Source: Agarophyton chilense
Taxonomy: Eukaryota > Rhodophyta > Florideophyceae > Gracilariales > Gracilariaceae
Length of the DNA stretch: 64,000 nucleotides
Assembly: GCA_030374765.1 (NCBI GenBank)
Contig: JARGXX010000100.1
Coordinates: 1,488,001 to 1,552,000, forward strand
Direction: 5' to 3'
Shown here: positions 11,520 through 22,912 of the stretch, piece after piece
Layout: each line of letters opens with the position of its first letter
Position numbering within the stretch: the first letter of the stretch is position 1
Notes under the pieces: model-generated
The model's database searches: none
The model's input: the letters and a program-made list of their open reading frames with translations, nothing else
What the model was told of the DNA's origin: nothing
Program-made: the position numbers and the translations under genes

Positions 11520-13729
11520 TATACGACCGATGGCCTCATTTGAGGTCAAATGGCCTCATATGAGGCCATTTTTTATTACTTTGTAATTAAGCAATGAATG
11601 CAATCTACAAACTCTGGATCTATGGAAGATATTGCCATAAACTATTCCTTTGATGGCCTCAAGATTTGAAGTATGCATTACTAGATGATTGAAAGAGATA
11701 TTTCCTTTCGACTTCTTTTTTTGGGATCGTTTGAGACCAAAAATTTGGTTGCTGTTTTTTGCGATTATTTAATTTTACTACAAAAAAAGTATATCGTTTT
11801 GAAGAAGAGTAATAAAGCTCTGTTGGACTAGATTCCCAAATTTTTTTCTCAACGATAAATATGTATGGTTTTTATTTTTGTTTTCTTCGTTTCTGCTCTT
11901 TGTGGAGCAAAACCCGGCGACGGGAAGTGCTCTCAAGGTGTTCGAAGCCTTACTACCTGGGGGAGGCAGACTAAGAGACAGAGCCCTCCGTTCCACCCGT
12001 AGTGTGGGGTGTAACTCCCACGGGGGATTCCGGCAGTACCGACGGAGGTGAAGGGTAGAAACCGTTGGATCGGGAATGGGTATTGTAGTGCAACGCCAAG
12101 GGCGGTGGAAACACACGAAGATGTCCGAGTCTTCCTCCAAGGAGGGTAGCACGGCGACGGAGCCTCTCCGGAGTGAACACGACTAAGTCGGGGTGTAAGG
12201 CCGAGGTTCACCGGCACGCCAAGCGGGGAGAGTGCGGGAAGCTAGAAGGGAGCAGACCAGGTATGAGCTGTATTCCACGGGAGTGGGCAAGTGATAAAGG
12301 AGGGACCACCCAGTGGGGGCGATCGGGGGCATGGGCCACGAGAGCCAAAAGAAATATGTAGCAAACCCAATACTGGGGCGAGAACACGGCAGTGGTATGA
12401 AAGATATACACGCTAACAGCGGTGAGTCTCCTGTTGACGCAGGGTGGATAAGTCTACCGTTAGTAACGCGGCTTCACCTCCGTAGAGTGTGGAAGACTCG
12501 CGAAAGCGGAAAAAGACTTAGAGCCAAGAACCCTGGTTGGGGAGGTTTACTGAGTGTCAGGGCGAGATCGCCCTGGCACTATATATTGTAGACTACTGTA
12601 GAGAGCTCCCTAACCTAGTGTAATAAAGCTAAATAAATAGAGAAATATCCAGCTATGCTGTGCCAACCTGTCCTGGGCCACCCGTGGTACACGTGGGTAA
12701 TTCACACCCGAATCAGGGCCACGGCGCACGGCCGCCGGTGCACTTCGCGTACAACGCGTATACACCTGGCTACGCCAGCCCGCTAGTAGCGGTACTACTC
12801 ATAGATCTCACAAGTATCGCCCGAGGCGGAAAAACAACCAAGTCCTGGAAAAAGGCCCTCACGAGGGTTGCACTTCAGGTATGGGTATCCCAAAGAATGG
12901 GGGAAAATCCGGCGAGGAGGAAAACCGGGGCGAAAGTCGGGCACTAACAGGCACCGGACCCGAGAACCAGAAAAGGGGCGAAACAACAAAAGAAACCCAA
13001 TACAGGGGCGAAAACCTGTCCTCGAAAGAAAACACAAAAAGCACGCAACAAGTAAGCAGAACCCCCACGGGGTATCGTGCACGCAGGTCGTCTGAGCGGT
13101 TCCAAGGGGGTGGTTGCACGGAACCCAAACGTGGGCACTCTCCAAGTGGAGTCGTGTCCCTACGCAGGCGTTGCTAGCCAGAGCCCGTTCCGGGTTGTAA
13201 GGCCGAAACGAGGGCGACGAAGAACCTCTAAAGGTATCGAAGACCAACTTTGGTTACCATTTACTCTGAGCCTCCGACTGTCAGATCTCGTCTCCCTAAG
13301 TAGGGCCCACTAACTAAACTCTACAGTAGTGCACACCTGCTCAGGGCCATACACGTGAAGATCCCACTGTCAGGGCCCAAAAGTCCAACGTTCTAACAAA
13401 TATCCGAAAATCGGTGCCAAAATTAAGCCACGTGTATCACGGGGCCAATCCAACCATGGGCCATCCGAATTTTCACTTCATAGGCGAATTCTAACCAGAA
13501 AACAGTGCCACCTCAGCACACCTTAGAGGGGGATCATATTCATAACCCTCGGAGGGTTCAATCCTCATTCTTTGAGTTATATCTTCAAGTATCCCCTGAC
13601 TGGGCGTTGCTCTACACTCTTAATTTGAAAAATCATATCTACAATGAATTTCAGTTACTTTTTAAGAGCACGTTTGGCCTCATATGAGGCCAAGCCTGCC
13701 TCAGGTGAGGCAAATCTTCCGGGCATGTA
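11520..13729 (+). mobile_element. MITE-like palindrome-ended element, copy 1 (split)
   Basis: Once the nested insertion at 11901-13616 is removed, this is a ~489-bp non-coding element that aligns along its length with the copy at 14136-14623. Each end carries two tandem palindromes of the type TGGCCTCATATGAGGCCA (11531-11568 left; 13674-13711 right). The left pair is the inverted repeat of the right pair, so the element has ~40-bp terminal inverted repeats built of palindromes. Flanking homology starts at TACGA..CGATGG and ends at CCGGGC.TGTA, with TA at both borders. It has no coding capacity. Tc1/mariner-like mobilisation (TA target) is inference. Confidence 0.65.
11901..13616 (+). mobile_element. 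1716-bp solo LTR or non-autonomous LTR element
   Basis: The insert begins TGTGGAGCAA and ends TTGCTCTACA, an inverted pair with one mismatch and canonical TG..CA termini. It is flanked by a perfect 5-bp duplication CTCTT (11896-11900 and 13617-13621). The uninterrupted MITE copy 2 shows the empty-site structure. The insert is GC-rich against an AT-rich host and has no coding domain. A TATA-like CTATATATTG at ~12579 and AATAAA-type signals at ~12621-12637 lie mid-element, as expected for the promoter and R region of a long LTR. No internal direct repeat pair was found, which favours a solo LTR. Confidence 0.8.
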
Positions 13730-14135
13730 GGCACTAGAGCTCAGAGTTTATTGGTCACGGCCACTGCTTGAAATTGATTTCTCGCACAACAATTGGCTGG
13801 AAAATGATGAAAGTAAGACCGACCATCTCAAATATGGAGATTTTTTTAATGTTCTATAGGTTTATCGCCAATCAGCAACAGGTAAAGTTTATTCAACTGC
13901 ACGAATCATTTTTATATTTACTGTGCAGACACGACTTTTACAGTATGAAACGTGAAGCATCTTGATGAATGTGTCTACGATTTAATTTGTTTAATGGTCG
14001 TGTATATTATTTTTCTCGTTCTTGAACGGGCTTAGTTATGTTTTGTTTTACTTTGATTCAAATACCTAATGGTTCTTTAGTTCTTACGTTGTCTATGCTT
14101 GTTCTATTTTGGAGTCGTACAGAGACCTAGTTGCT
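13730..14135. other. Spacer between the two MITE copies
   Basis: AT-rich sequence with no gene seen. If the two flanking copies were LTRs of a tiny retroelement this would be its interior, but it lacks a convincing primer site or polypurine tract. Confidence 0.35.
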
Positions 14136-14623
14136 ATACGATCGATGGCCTCATGTGAGGTCAAGTGGCTTCATATGAGGCCATTTTTTATTTCTATGAA
14201 TTTAAGTCACAAATGGGATCTACACCTTCTGCATAACTGGGACATATTACCAAACACTCTTTCTTTAATTGCCTCAAGATTTAAAGTATACATTACTAGA
14301 TGATTGAAAGAGATATTTCCTTTCGCAATGTTTTGTTTGGATAGTTTGAGGCCAAAAATATTTGGTGGTTGTTTTTTGACTACTTAAGTATGCTACACCA
14401 AAAGTATATCGTTTTAAAGAAGAGTAATAAAGCTCTGTTTGACTAGATACCCGAGGCTTCTCCTCAACGATAAAGATGTATAGTTTTTATTTTTGTTTTC
14501 TTCTTTTCTGCTCTAAATTTAAAAATTCCTGTCTTGAATGAATTTCAGGTACTTTTTAAGAGAAATGTTGGCCTCATATGAGGCCAAGCTGGCCTCAGGT
14601 GAGGCCAATCCTCCGGGCGTGTA
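14136..14623 (+). mobile_element. MITE-like palindrome-ended element, copy 2 (intact)
   Basis: A direct copy of the element at 11520-13729, 488 bp long. The left palindrome pair lies at 14146-14183 and the right pair at 14568-14608. The interior is AT-rich and also contains single GCCTCA/TGAGGC half-sites (about 14272 and 14350). It has no ORF of note and gives the uninterrupted sequence needed to define the insertion in copy 1. Confidence 0.65.
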
Positions 14624-15592
14624 GACAATAGTTGTTGAAGAGAGATACCTGTGGCGACAGCGACCAATACTGATCTTGCTACGATTCAGATACTAGTTCC
14701 CAAACTTTATACTTGGAGACAAGAAATTCGGGGGTGGCTTTGCGATGAAACTAATGCAGTATATGTCGAAATGGAGCAATTATTTGTTGATGATTATTCA
14801 AAGTGAATAACAACGGCACATTTGTGGTGGCGAAAAATTTGTGTTTGAACACAAATTTAGTTGTTCTCAATTGTATCTGATGTGTTTTTCATGCTGAAAA
14901 AGTTTGGTAAAGTTTAGCTATTACGAACATTTTTGCGTCCATGTTTTGGGTTAATGCTGAACCTTTAATCATTATTTGTTACTTCATTCCTAAAACAACA
15001 CTTGCTTTAAGGTATTTTCTGTACAAATTATATCTAAATGTTTTAGATGAGCTTAGTTAAATTGTATTTGTGATGGATTTGAGATATGCAGGGGAAAGAT
15101 GTGAATGGAAACTGTTCTTTTTGCGTGGTTCTTGCTGTTTGATACTCCTTTAAATACTAAGCAGTAGAGCAATGCTAAGTTTTCTAGTATGCATTCATTC
15201 AGTTACATTCAGAATAGAGGACAAACTACTACGTGCACGTATTTGTGCTTTCATTATACTTCAGAGCTTTATTTTGGGGTCTTTGAGGCTCGTTACGAAA
15301 ACATGCAAAAGGGTGTAACATAATCATATAAATTAAGTCTTATGACTTCTGGTTCAGATAAATGGAAATACATTGCATTCTGTTCTATCTTGTTTTATTC
15401 TAGGTAATAAAGTTGTTAGAAATTTTGAATTATGAGTTTCATTTATTATTTCAAGGAGAAATTTTTTCTATGGTTTTGGTTTAAAAACGCTTATTCCAGA
15501 CCCCTCCCAGCGCGACACATGGGTGACCACGCATTTGACCTCTAAATCAACTGACGTCATCAATTAGTGTAATTGCGCCATCATAGTTGTCG
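14624..15592. other. AT-rich intergenic, no supported gene
   Basis: AT-rich throughout, with no ORF of note. The boundary with the dispersed repeat at 15593 is sharp in base composition. Confidence 0.4.
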
Positions 15593-15795
15593 TGGCAGCG
15601 TTGCGCAGTAGAACTATCGTAGAGCGCGGGCGAAGTCAGAAAGCGGGACTAAGTCCCCCGTTCTCCTTGTGGAGCGACCATGTTCGCACTGGCCGCTCCG
15701 GGGTTTGTTTACTTGTCACGGGAGCCGGACGCGCGATCTCCGACAGCACTTCGTGTTGCCAGACGTGTCGTAGGTTGTCGATTTTAGGTTCCACA
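15593..15795 (-). repeat. Dispersed repeat R1, copy 1
   Basis: About 203 bp is shared, in opposite orientation, with 29474-29676, and more distantly with ~19560-19760. Read on the minus strand it starts TGTGGAACC and ends CGCTGCCA, so TG..CA ends are possible. It contains a GC-rich inverted pair (GGAGCGACC and CCGCTCC). There is no clear target duplication (TGTCG against GAGCG). It may be a short LTR, possibly of the CopE family because the 29.5-kb copy sits just before CopE gag, or a SINE. Confidence 0.55.
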
Positions 15796-18220
15796 GAGCG
15801 ATGTCGCGTCAAAATCATCATTGTGGAAACAATTCAAAAGAAACTACATAGAATGACTGAGTAACTACGCAAACAATCGATCACCATGCAAAAACGTAGT
15901 AGTTTTTAGAAGTCTATATAGACCAACATAGAATTAGTAAAGTAAAACTCCAGTTCTCAAACTCCCCCAAGTCTTCCTTTATTTTGAAGAATGACTCCTA
16001 TTACACCTCTTCATGTCAGTCACCAACGTTCTCGATCTTAACCAAAACGCTTCTATCTAGCGAGAAGAAAAACTAAGAAAAATTTCTGGAGAGAACGAAT
16101 GCCCTGACTCGGAGGAAAAAACGGATTCGAATTGTCCCATTTGGATAGTTTTTATGTAGAATGGTTCGGAACGAATTTTCAAAATGACTAATTTCTCTTT
16201 AAAGGATTTCTTTTTCTGGGACAATATCAAAAATATTATAGCCAATTCTTGAAGTGTTGGTCGCGGGAAAAAATCTCTTTTTAACCAAAACATATATTCT
16301 TTATAGTTTTAAGTGTGTTGAAGCACGAAGGTCACTGGGATTTTTTGGGGAAAACATTTAATGTAGCTGTTTTTTTCATTCAAAAGGGTCATAATTAATG
16401 TTATTCAAGCAACATCTTCCGAAATATACAGTAGTTTTGTGGTTACAGCTGAAAATGATTATCATATGCGGTAAAGGATGCGGAAGAACTGCACTTTTAG
16501 AAATTTGAAAATTGTGCGCTATGCAACCGACCTAACTTTTCAACTGAGTTTCCGACCACCCGAAATATTTCTGAGAATAAGAAATTTCTTAGTGGAAAGC
16601 ACAAACTGTATGGATTGAAAGTAAAAGTTTGTGTACTACCAAATAGAATTGCACTTGGTTCTAGTTTACATCATCATGGCTCCGCTGCAGATATAGATAT
16701 ATTTGTTTATAATGTGAAATTTCGTACAAAAGCTCTGGAAAGAAATGATATTGAAAAACATTTTGGATTGGGATTTATTATGTATAAAATATCCTGAATA
16801 GTGAGGTGTGGTGAAGGATAAAGAATATGAGAACGCGATGAAACACATTAGAGTTTTTTCATCCAATATAAAAACCAAAATTTGGAATTCTATCTACAAG
16901 TCAAGAAGGAAAGAACAGTAAGATCTGTTCAGTCCAAATAATTGTTGAAAACTATTTTGGAAGTTTCTGTGGTTCGTGAGAAGTTTTTTCCTCTAAATAT
17001 CGTTGGTTGGAAAATTTTTATGATGACGTATTCTTTCTTTGCCTTCGGGTGACTAATTCTCATGTTCTTTGGAATCCGTTGAGATCTGGAGACTTAAATT
17101 TTTATAATAGGTATAAAATTCGCCTTAACTGTATTAGCGAAGAAGTTGGAGAGAAACACACACGTACACAGAAAAAGTACGTAGAAAAACGCCATAGGCG
17201 TACGAGGGCAAAATTTGGAAATTATGGCATGGATGATGATACCATCGACCCGTGCAATACGTCACAAACTACGTAATTGAAGGTATTCAATTAAAGTGTA
17301 GGTTTTTGGGTTGTCTACGTCTACTTGTGTAGTCCATGTGATTTGCCTTGTTCAAATAATCTGTGCAACGCATCTGCACGTACTGTAGTGAGTGGTATAT
17401 GCAGTGTGACTGGGTTTCTGCGCAGTTACTCGGGAACTGTCGCAGAGCCCTATTGCAAAATTTGCTTTCTGGTTGACGCCGACCGCTGCGGCAACAGCAC
17501 AGCCCCTCATTTATATATTTTTATTTAAGATTCATTTATCTCTTCTTGATTCTTCATGAAGTAGGCAAGACATATGTCTTTTGATAGCTTCACTCGTTTG
17601 GGCGAGCTAGTTTAATGAAATTGCGCGCACATGTCGCCGTTATTTGTTGAATAGTGTGTGAGTGGCAATGTTTTCCATTTTCAATTTCGTGCATTTGTTC
17701 AAAGTATTCGAGTTTGTTCAAAAGGTACTCGTTGTCGGCATCTCTGCGTGGAAGCCAATGAGGGCATAAGGATCGCCCCACGTGGCCTATCATGCTCAAA
17801 GACAAGTTGTCAAGCCACAATTCAGATTGTTACGTCGGGTACAGTCGTATTGTTTGTGGTAGGTAGAGTTTGTACAGTGGTCCTCAATTGGGATTCGGTT
17901 TCGCAAGGTTCACAATGTCTATTTAAGTCGGGACTAGTACAGTAGGTAGATATACCGAAGGGTACGTTACCCGAACGACTTTGCCATCTCGACACTAGGA
18001 ATGAGCCACCGAGCCCAGCAGGATCAACAAAGGTGCGGGACCTGCTTAATTCTCATCCGGATTTCCGTCAGAACGTCAGACGCAAGGACCCACAACAGGA
18101 CAACAGGCTGTCAGATCCCTGCGGGACTTCCTTGAAACCGCTTTTGAATTGGGCTTGATACGTCCGAGAACCAGATTCCGAGCACATTCTTACATTGAAA
18201 GTCGTGGAAGGAATAGAACA
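15796..18220. other. No supported gene
   Basis: Mostly AT-rich. A basic 89-codon frame at 17007-17276 and a minus-strand frame at 17590-17820 look mildly coding-like but carry no recognisable motif. The zinc-finger frame extends upstream of 18221 to a stop at 18047 without an ATG, so an upstream exon is possible. Confidence 0.3.
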
Positions 18221-18760
18221 ATGGACCTTCTCGAATTCCTAGAACAAAGTGGTGTACGCTTCCGCGAGAGACTCCTTAATGACGACATCACCCCTGCACC
18301 CGCTGCACAAAGCGAACCCAGCTCAGCGGGACCGAGTGCTGACACAGGACCTTCCACGAGTGAGGTGCAAGCTTCTAGCTCTGACGGAAGAAGCAAATGC
18401 CCAAACTGCAAAGCAATGATTAGGGATATGGAAAATCACAATCTCAAGTGCACCCTGCTGCGATGCAACGAGACAAATTGCAAGTTTGCCACTTATATCA
18501 GGAATCAAATGAAACGGCATCTTGAAACACACAAGGAAAGGTCGGCGCGCAGGTACGTCTGTTCAGCATGCTACAGACGGTTTGTACAGAATGCTCATTT
18601 GAAAGCGCACTGGAAGATCTGTGATCGTAGAAACTTGGAACGAATTCGTAAAGAGTACACAGAACGCTTTAGGAATGAAGATCGCCTGAGAGAAGAAAAA
18701 AAAAAGAAGGATAAAGAGCGTCGCAAGGCACGCAGAACGCAGGATGGCACCAGCAAGTAG
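18221..18760 (+). CDS. C2H2-type zinc-finger protein
   Basis: The first ATG in the frame is at 18221, giving 179 residues. The frame stays open upstream to 18050 without ATG, so a spliced upstream exon cannot be excluded. Three zinc-binding units follow an acidic, Ser/Pro-rich N-terminus: finger 1 C60-x2-C63-x9-H73-x3-C77, finger 2 C82-x4-C87-x12-H100-x3-H104, finger 3 C114-x2-C117-x12-H130-x3-C134. Fingers 1 and 3 end in Cys rather than His. Residues 135-172 are a highly charged helix with a run of five lysines, suggesting nuclear localisation and nucleic-acid binding. It resembles the C2H2 arrays of TRAF-type or transcription-factor fingers, and I cannot assign a target. It is probably a real host gene; the AAA-rich run near 18700 is coding. 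Confidence 0.65.
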   Translation: MDLLEFLEQSGVRFRERLLNDDITPAPAAQSEPSSAGPSADTGPSTSEVQASSSDGRSKCPNCKAMIRDMENHNLKCTLLRCNETNCKFATYIRNQMKRHLETHKERSARRYVCSACYRRFVQNAHLKAHWKICDRRNLERIRKEYTERFRNEDRLREEKKKKDKERRKARRTQDGTSK

Positions 18761-20643
18761 ATAGTGGGACTTCGAGCCCTAATTTCCAACCTGGAATTAA
18801 GTTTCAGATGTTTTGCGCTCCTTTGCGGAGGCCGTCGCCCTTCTTAAAAAGCAGTGGCGGGCTCTACCAGCGAAATGATTTCTCGGGAAAGAACTTTGGG
18901 CCCTCTAGCAATGGAAATGTTTTTGAAGAGGGTATGCCAGATTCTCGCAGTGGTGTAGAAGGCTCATGTAGTTCTTTATCACGTGAGACTTTAAGGCAAG
19001 ATCTTCTGGACCCAAGTGCCCAGAAAACCCGTTGCATCTGTGGCTTCCTGGCACAGATCTCCTGGTATTCTATTCAATAGAATTGCAAAGCAGTGCGACA
19101 CCATTGGCTAAGTTTCGGCGCCCAAACCACAAATCAGCAGATAACTCGACCGAGCATCACTCAGCACCATTTGCTCAACTTCCATCACTTGTACTCGATG
19201 TTTTAAAAGAGAATCGTCCATGCACAACCTCCATCAGATTTATTCGACATCGCGTGAAAGCACGACACTTTACCAAATACAAGCAAGAAGTGATTAAAGA
19301 TTTACATCGAAACTGGAAGTAAAGGCTTCCAGGCATAGCACTGATCACCAGACACTTTAAGAAGCGTGGGGAAGGGTGTCGCAAAGCTATCATAACGAAA
19401 CAGTCACACATGACTTTGGACCCGATGGCGTAATGGACTCTGGATGAGGTCTGAGTGGAGCCTAGAACCCCACCTCCGACACGAGTGCTTTCCACGTGTT
19501 AGCTTCCGGTTCGCTCAGAATTTAGGAATCTGAGGCAGTAGGATTTTTTGGTTGGCCCTTTTTGTGGTAGAGCGTAGAGCGTTGGGACGAGCAGGTAGCT
19601 GGACAAAGTACGTTGTCGGGGTGGAGCGACCCTGTTCCCTTGTCCGCTCTGGGGGTTTGATTAACTGTCCCGGGAGACTGGCGCGACTCTAAGAGTGCGC
19701 GCGATCTCCGACAGCGCTCCTTTCTGTGACACGTGTCGCTGGCCGCGCACTGTACTCAGAGAAACTCCACCTCAGCGCCGCGCCTCACCATCTCAACTGC
19801 GTGAGACTGTCTAACCTCTTGGACTCTAACCGCGATTTAAGTCTCTTGACCCAAAGATTGTTAAGGCCTCATTAGAAAAACAACGCGCACGTTAACTTGT
19901 TTTCACAAATTTATTCCCGTTTTTCTACGCGTACTAAATCAAATGGGAAATGTTTCACGATCCAAGTATCGCACGCACGCTTAAAGATCACTATTGAACG
20001 CTACCTTGCGCAATATTCAAAAAGCGTTTGAGTTGCACAGTACTCCAAAGAGGCGCTAACAATATGCTTGGAAGATGATGCAACAACGCAAAGTACGTCC
20101 GGTTTTAGCGGTGTAAACCACACATGCTTAATCGTGGTAACAGTTGCGAGGCAGCAACTTGTTTCCCGCGCAACAAAGTTAAGTACCTCCGCCGTAAGGC
20201 CCAGACATGTAGGTGTCTATCCATATAAAATTTTTTGGGAGCCTCTTGGAAGCCAAGCAATTCCTTCTATTACAAATATGTAATAAAGAAGCAGAACAAT
20301 GACCCATAAAATTCAATTCATCAATAACATGGGGATAAGACTGATTCTAATAAAACAGAATGTTTTTTTATTGAAGACATTGTGAATCATTGTTTGAAAA
20401 GGTGTTATTTTTCAAACAGCTATTCTCAGTCACTTGAAAATTTATTGGAATGATGAAACATAACAATGGTTCGACAAATTACAAAATTTGACACGCGTGA
20501 GCGCGAAAGATATCTTCCTCAATATTTTGATAGAGATGATATGCATATTCGCGCTCCACAGCTTGCAAGTCCTGGCGGAATGGTTTTTTGAAGCAATGGA
20601 TATGGTTTTGAAACGTTTACTTCATCTTCCGTGCAACCGCAAC
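18761..20643. other. No supported gene; holds a diverged R1 repeat
   Basis: A 96-codon frame at 19032-19322 has no motif. The only structure I can support is the repeat at about 19560-19760. Confidence 0.35.
19560..19760 (-). repeat. Dispersed repeat R1, diverged copy 3
   Basis: It shares GTGGAGCGACC, a CCGCTC..GGGGGTTTG block, CCCGGGAG and CGCGATCTCCGACAGC with R1 copy 1 in the same order and spacing, but is clearly more diverged. Boundaries are approximate. Confidence 0.45.
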
Positions 20644-20825
20644 TTACGTCGCCTACGCCGAAACACTCCGTACCACCGCCGCACACGCCGTCTGCACCGA
20701 GGCACTCCGTTCCACTGCTATTACGCTTTCTACACTGAAAAACTCAGTGCTATCGCCTCATACGCCGTGTACACAGAACACTGTGCATCACCACCGTTTA
20801 CGCCGTGTACGCCCACACGTCTTCA
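20644..20825 (+). repeat. Minisatellite, about 4.5 x 38-39 bp
   Basis: Imperfect units starting near 20644, 20681, 20719, 20758 and 20797, each with the pattern TACGCCG.CTACAC.GA..CACTCCGT.CCA. They generate an Arg/His/Thr-rich ORF (20488-20907) that I regard as an artefact of the repeat. Confidence 0.55.
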
Positions 20826-21302
20826 ACCGCCTCGCTGCGCCACTCGCAGCGTGCACAACAGGGAGAGAACAACAGCATTCCAAGCACTCCAGTTTGTGAA
20901 GGTGTAGGATATTTGATACAGAGACAGCCATGGGTTGCAATTTTCGTGTATCTCGAAGAGAATTTGGCCTGCTCGTGATCGCCTTCGCTTCCTACTCATC
21001 AGCAGTCGCCCGCTGATCGGGAGGGAAGTCAGAAGAAAGCCATTGCCATTAAGTTGTTCTGTTTTACATGAATTTGCGACGAAACTTGCCATCAGTGAGC
21101 GAAGCACAGTCGTCGACACCGCTCTTACGTCTGAACGATAAGGGATGTTTTGAAGGACAACCCCAAAGCAAGTATTCATCGCAATTCTTGGCGTGCGTTT
21201 TTTTTTTGACACGCTGAGGAATAGAATTGCCGGAAACGCCAAGCATAGCTGATTAGCAGATGTAGACAAGAGATCCCCACTGATTGTGGACCTTTGTACA
21301 CT

Positions 21303-21310
21303 ATATAAGA
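21303..21310 (+). promoter_or_regulatory. TATA box of the cysteine-repeat gene
   Basis: TATATAAG lies 70 bp upstream of the ATG at 21380, a reasonable distance for a short 5' UTR. The start codon context is CAACCATGG, a strong Kozak-like match. Confidence 0.55.
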
Positions 21311-21379
21311 TATTGTACGGCATTGGAGTGGGTTTTATAGATAGTCCTCGCTTTCCTTAACTCTTTGGAACTTGCAACC

Positions 21380-22912
21380 ATGGGCTTCTTTAAAAGATTT
21401 TTTCTGCTCTATTTCGTCCTTCTTCTGCCTTCACTCACATCCTTCCCGGTTCGACTTGGTCCAGTTCAGAACATCAAAGAACTGTCCTACTTGACGCAGA
21501 AGTTCCACCCGAAGACTTCCAATCGCAAAATTTCATTTAGGCGAGTCTTTGATGCTTCGTCTCATACCACTTCCAAAAAGAGGATTTTCAAGAGTCTTGC
21601 AACAAGGCGTTTCATCCCGTTCGTACATGATGTTTCAACCGTTGAACGCCTCATCTCCAACCAAAATCTTCCGAAAGTTGTCCTTCGCCAAGGCCTCAAC
21701 CTCGAACCATGTTCATCGGTGTCAGACTGTCGAGGGAATCGTATCTGCGTACCTCTATATTCAGAAACTGGTGTACCAGAACCTTGCGACGTTGAAGATT
21801 TCCATTGCTTTTGTCTGAGTGCTGATGCATCTTGTAATGCATCCTCCGAATGTGATGACGGCGAAGTCTGCTTTGATTTGGAAGAAAGTATAGTGCATCT
21901 ATGTATATCAGAGCAGATTGCAAAAAATTTGAATGGGTCAGCTCTCAATACAGAAGATCCCGAAAACGTTTCCAGTCCAGTTGAGAACGGTATTGATGTT
22001 AATGATTCAGTGTCGGTTGAGAATGGTTTCGAACACAATACTTCTTCCGTAGATGGAACTGGTTCTGTCTTCGATTCTGGACTAAATGGTGATGTATGTT
22101 CCTCAGAATCCGATTGTGAAGGTGATCGCCTGTGTTTTCTTACATCAGCTAGTTTGTTTCCTGAATTCTGCCCATCAGAATCCTCTGATTGTTTCTGCTT
22201 TCAACCTAGTGGTGCTGACTGTGCCACAGATTCTGATTGTGATGATGGAGAAGTTTGCTTCGACGAGCCGGATACTGTACTAAATCTCTGTTATTCCAAA
22301 ACATATGCATTGAAAAAGTATATATCAGCTGTGGAGAATGGCGACTCTGGACATGGTGCAAATGAATCTTATGAGCCGGAATCTACAGTTGCTGTTGGGT
22401 CTGGTGACATGGCGAGCATAGTTCCAACCTCCTCTTTTGAAATGGAGTCTATCACTCCATCTACAAAAGAGTGCAATACTCCAGATGATTGTAAGACAGG
22501 TGAGAAGTGTGTGAAAAGTGGTGAACATTTCATTTGCATTCGTCCCAAAGAACAAGAGGAAGGCAATGTCAGCTCATCAGCGTGTATCGCAGTGCATCAT
22601 CTCTCTGGAATGAGACGAGGTGAAATGATGTACTCAAAGCATGTGCTTGCCAGAGTGTTATGCGATAAACACAACAATTGCGGGACACATGGGCATATAG
22701 TCATCTACAAAGGGAAGCCAATGATGATGAGCAGCTATTGTGACATTGAAAAATGTTCGCAAAACATATCAGAAGTCAATAGCCCAAAATACGTTCGTCG
22801 CAAGCTTATAGTTTCAAACTCCGATGGTCTGGTTTTCACATGTCTCGCAGCAAGGCACAACAGCAGACTTGAGGAGACACTGCTTGCTTGGGGTGTTCGT
22901 GTGGGCTTGTGA
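21380..22912 (+). CDS. Secreted cysteine-repeat protein
   Basis: The start is the ATG at 21380 (CAACCATGG context), giving 510 residues. Residues 1-22 are a typical secretory signal (basic FFKR then a Leu/Phe-rich core ending near TSFP). Residues 23-110 are basic and Ser-rich. Two cysteine modules of ~65 residues follow (111-175 and 240-304), each with C-x5-C-x5/6-C, a CFC motif, and C-x5-CDDGEVCFD. A partial third module is at 365-386 (CNTPDDCKTGEKC). Acidic, Asn-Gly-rich linkers join them. The last ~110 residues form a separate domain with conserved-looking CDKHNNC and MMMSSYC. Dickkopf/WAP-like disulfide knots are comparable in style, but I recognise no named family. No transmembrane helix follows the signal, so the protein is probably extracellular. 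The frame is uninterrupted, unlike the surrounding element genes. Confidence 0.8.
   Translation: MGFFKRFFLLYFVLLLPSLTSFPVRLGPVQNIKELSYLTQKFHPKTSNRKISFRRVFDASSHTTSKKRIFKSLATRRFIPFVHDVSTVERLISNQNLPKVVLRQGLNLEPCSSVSDCRGNRICVPLYSETGVPEPCDVEDFHCFCLSADASCNASSECDDGEVCFDLEESIVHLCISEQIAKNLNGSALNTEDPENVSSPVENGIDVNDSVSVENGFEHNTSSVDGTGSVFDSGLNGDVCSSESDCEGDRLCFLTSASLFPEFCPSESSDCFCFQPSGADCATDSDCDDGEVCFDEPDTVLNLCYSKTYALKKYISAVENGDSGHGANESYEPESTVAVGSGDMASIVPTSSFEMESITPSTKECNTPDDCKTGEKCVKSGEHFICIRPKEQEEGNVSSSACIAVHHLSGMRRGEMMYSKHVLARVLCDKHNNCGTHGHIVIYKGKPMMMSSYCDIEKCSQNISEVNSPKYVRRKLIVSNSDGLVFTCLAARHNSRLEETLLAWGVRVGL

Noticed and set aside
12313-13313. Overlapping Gly/Arg-rich ORFs on both strands
   Set aside because: They lie within the GC-rich 1716-bp LTR-like insertion, with no domain and dense ORFs in all frames.
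20488-20907. 139-codon Arg/His/Thr-rich ORF
   Set aside because: Mostly encoded by the 38-39-bp minisatellite; no domain.
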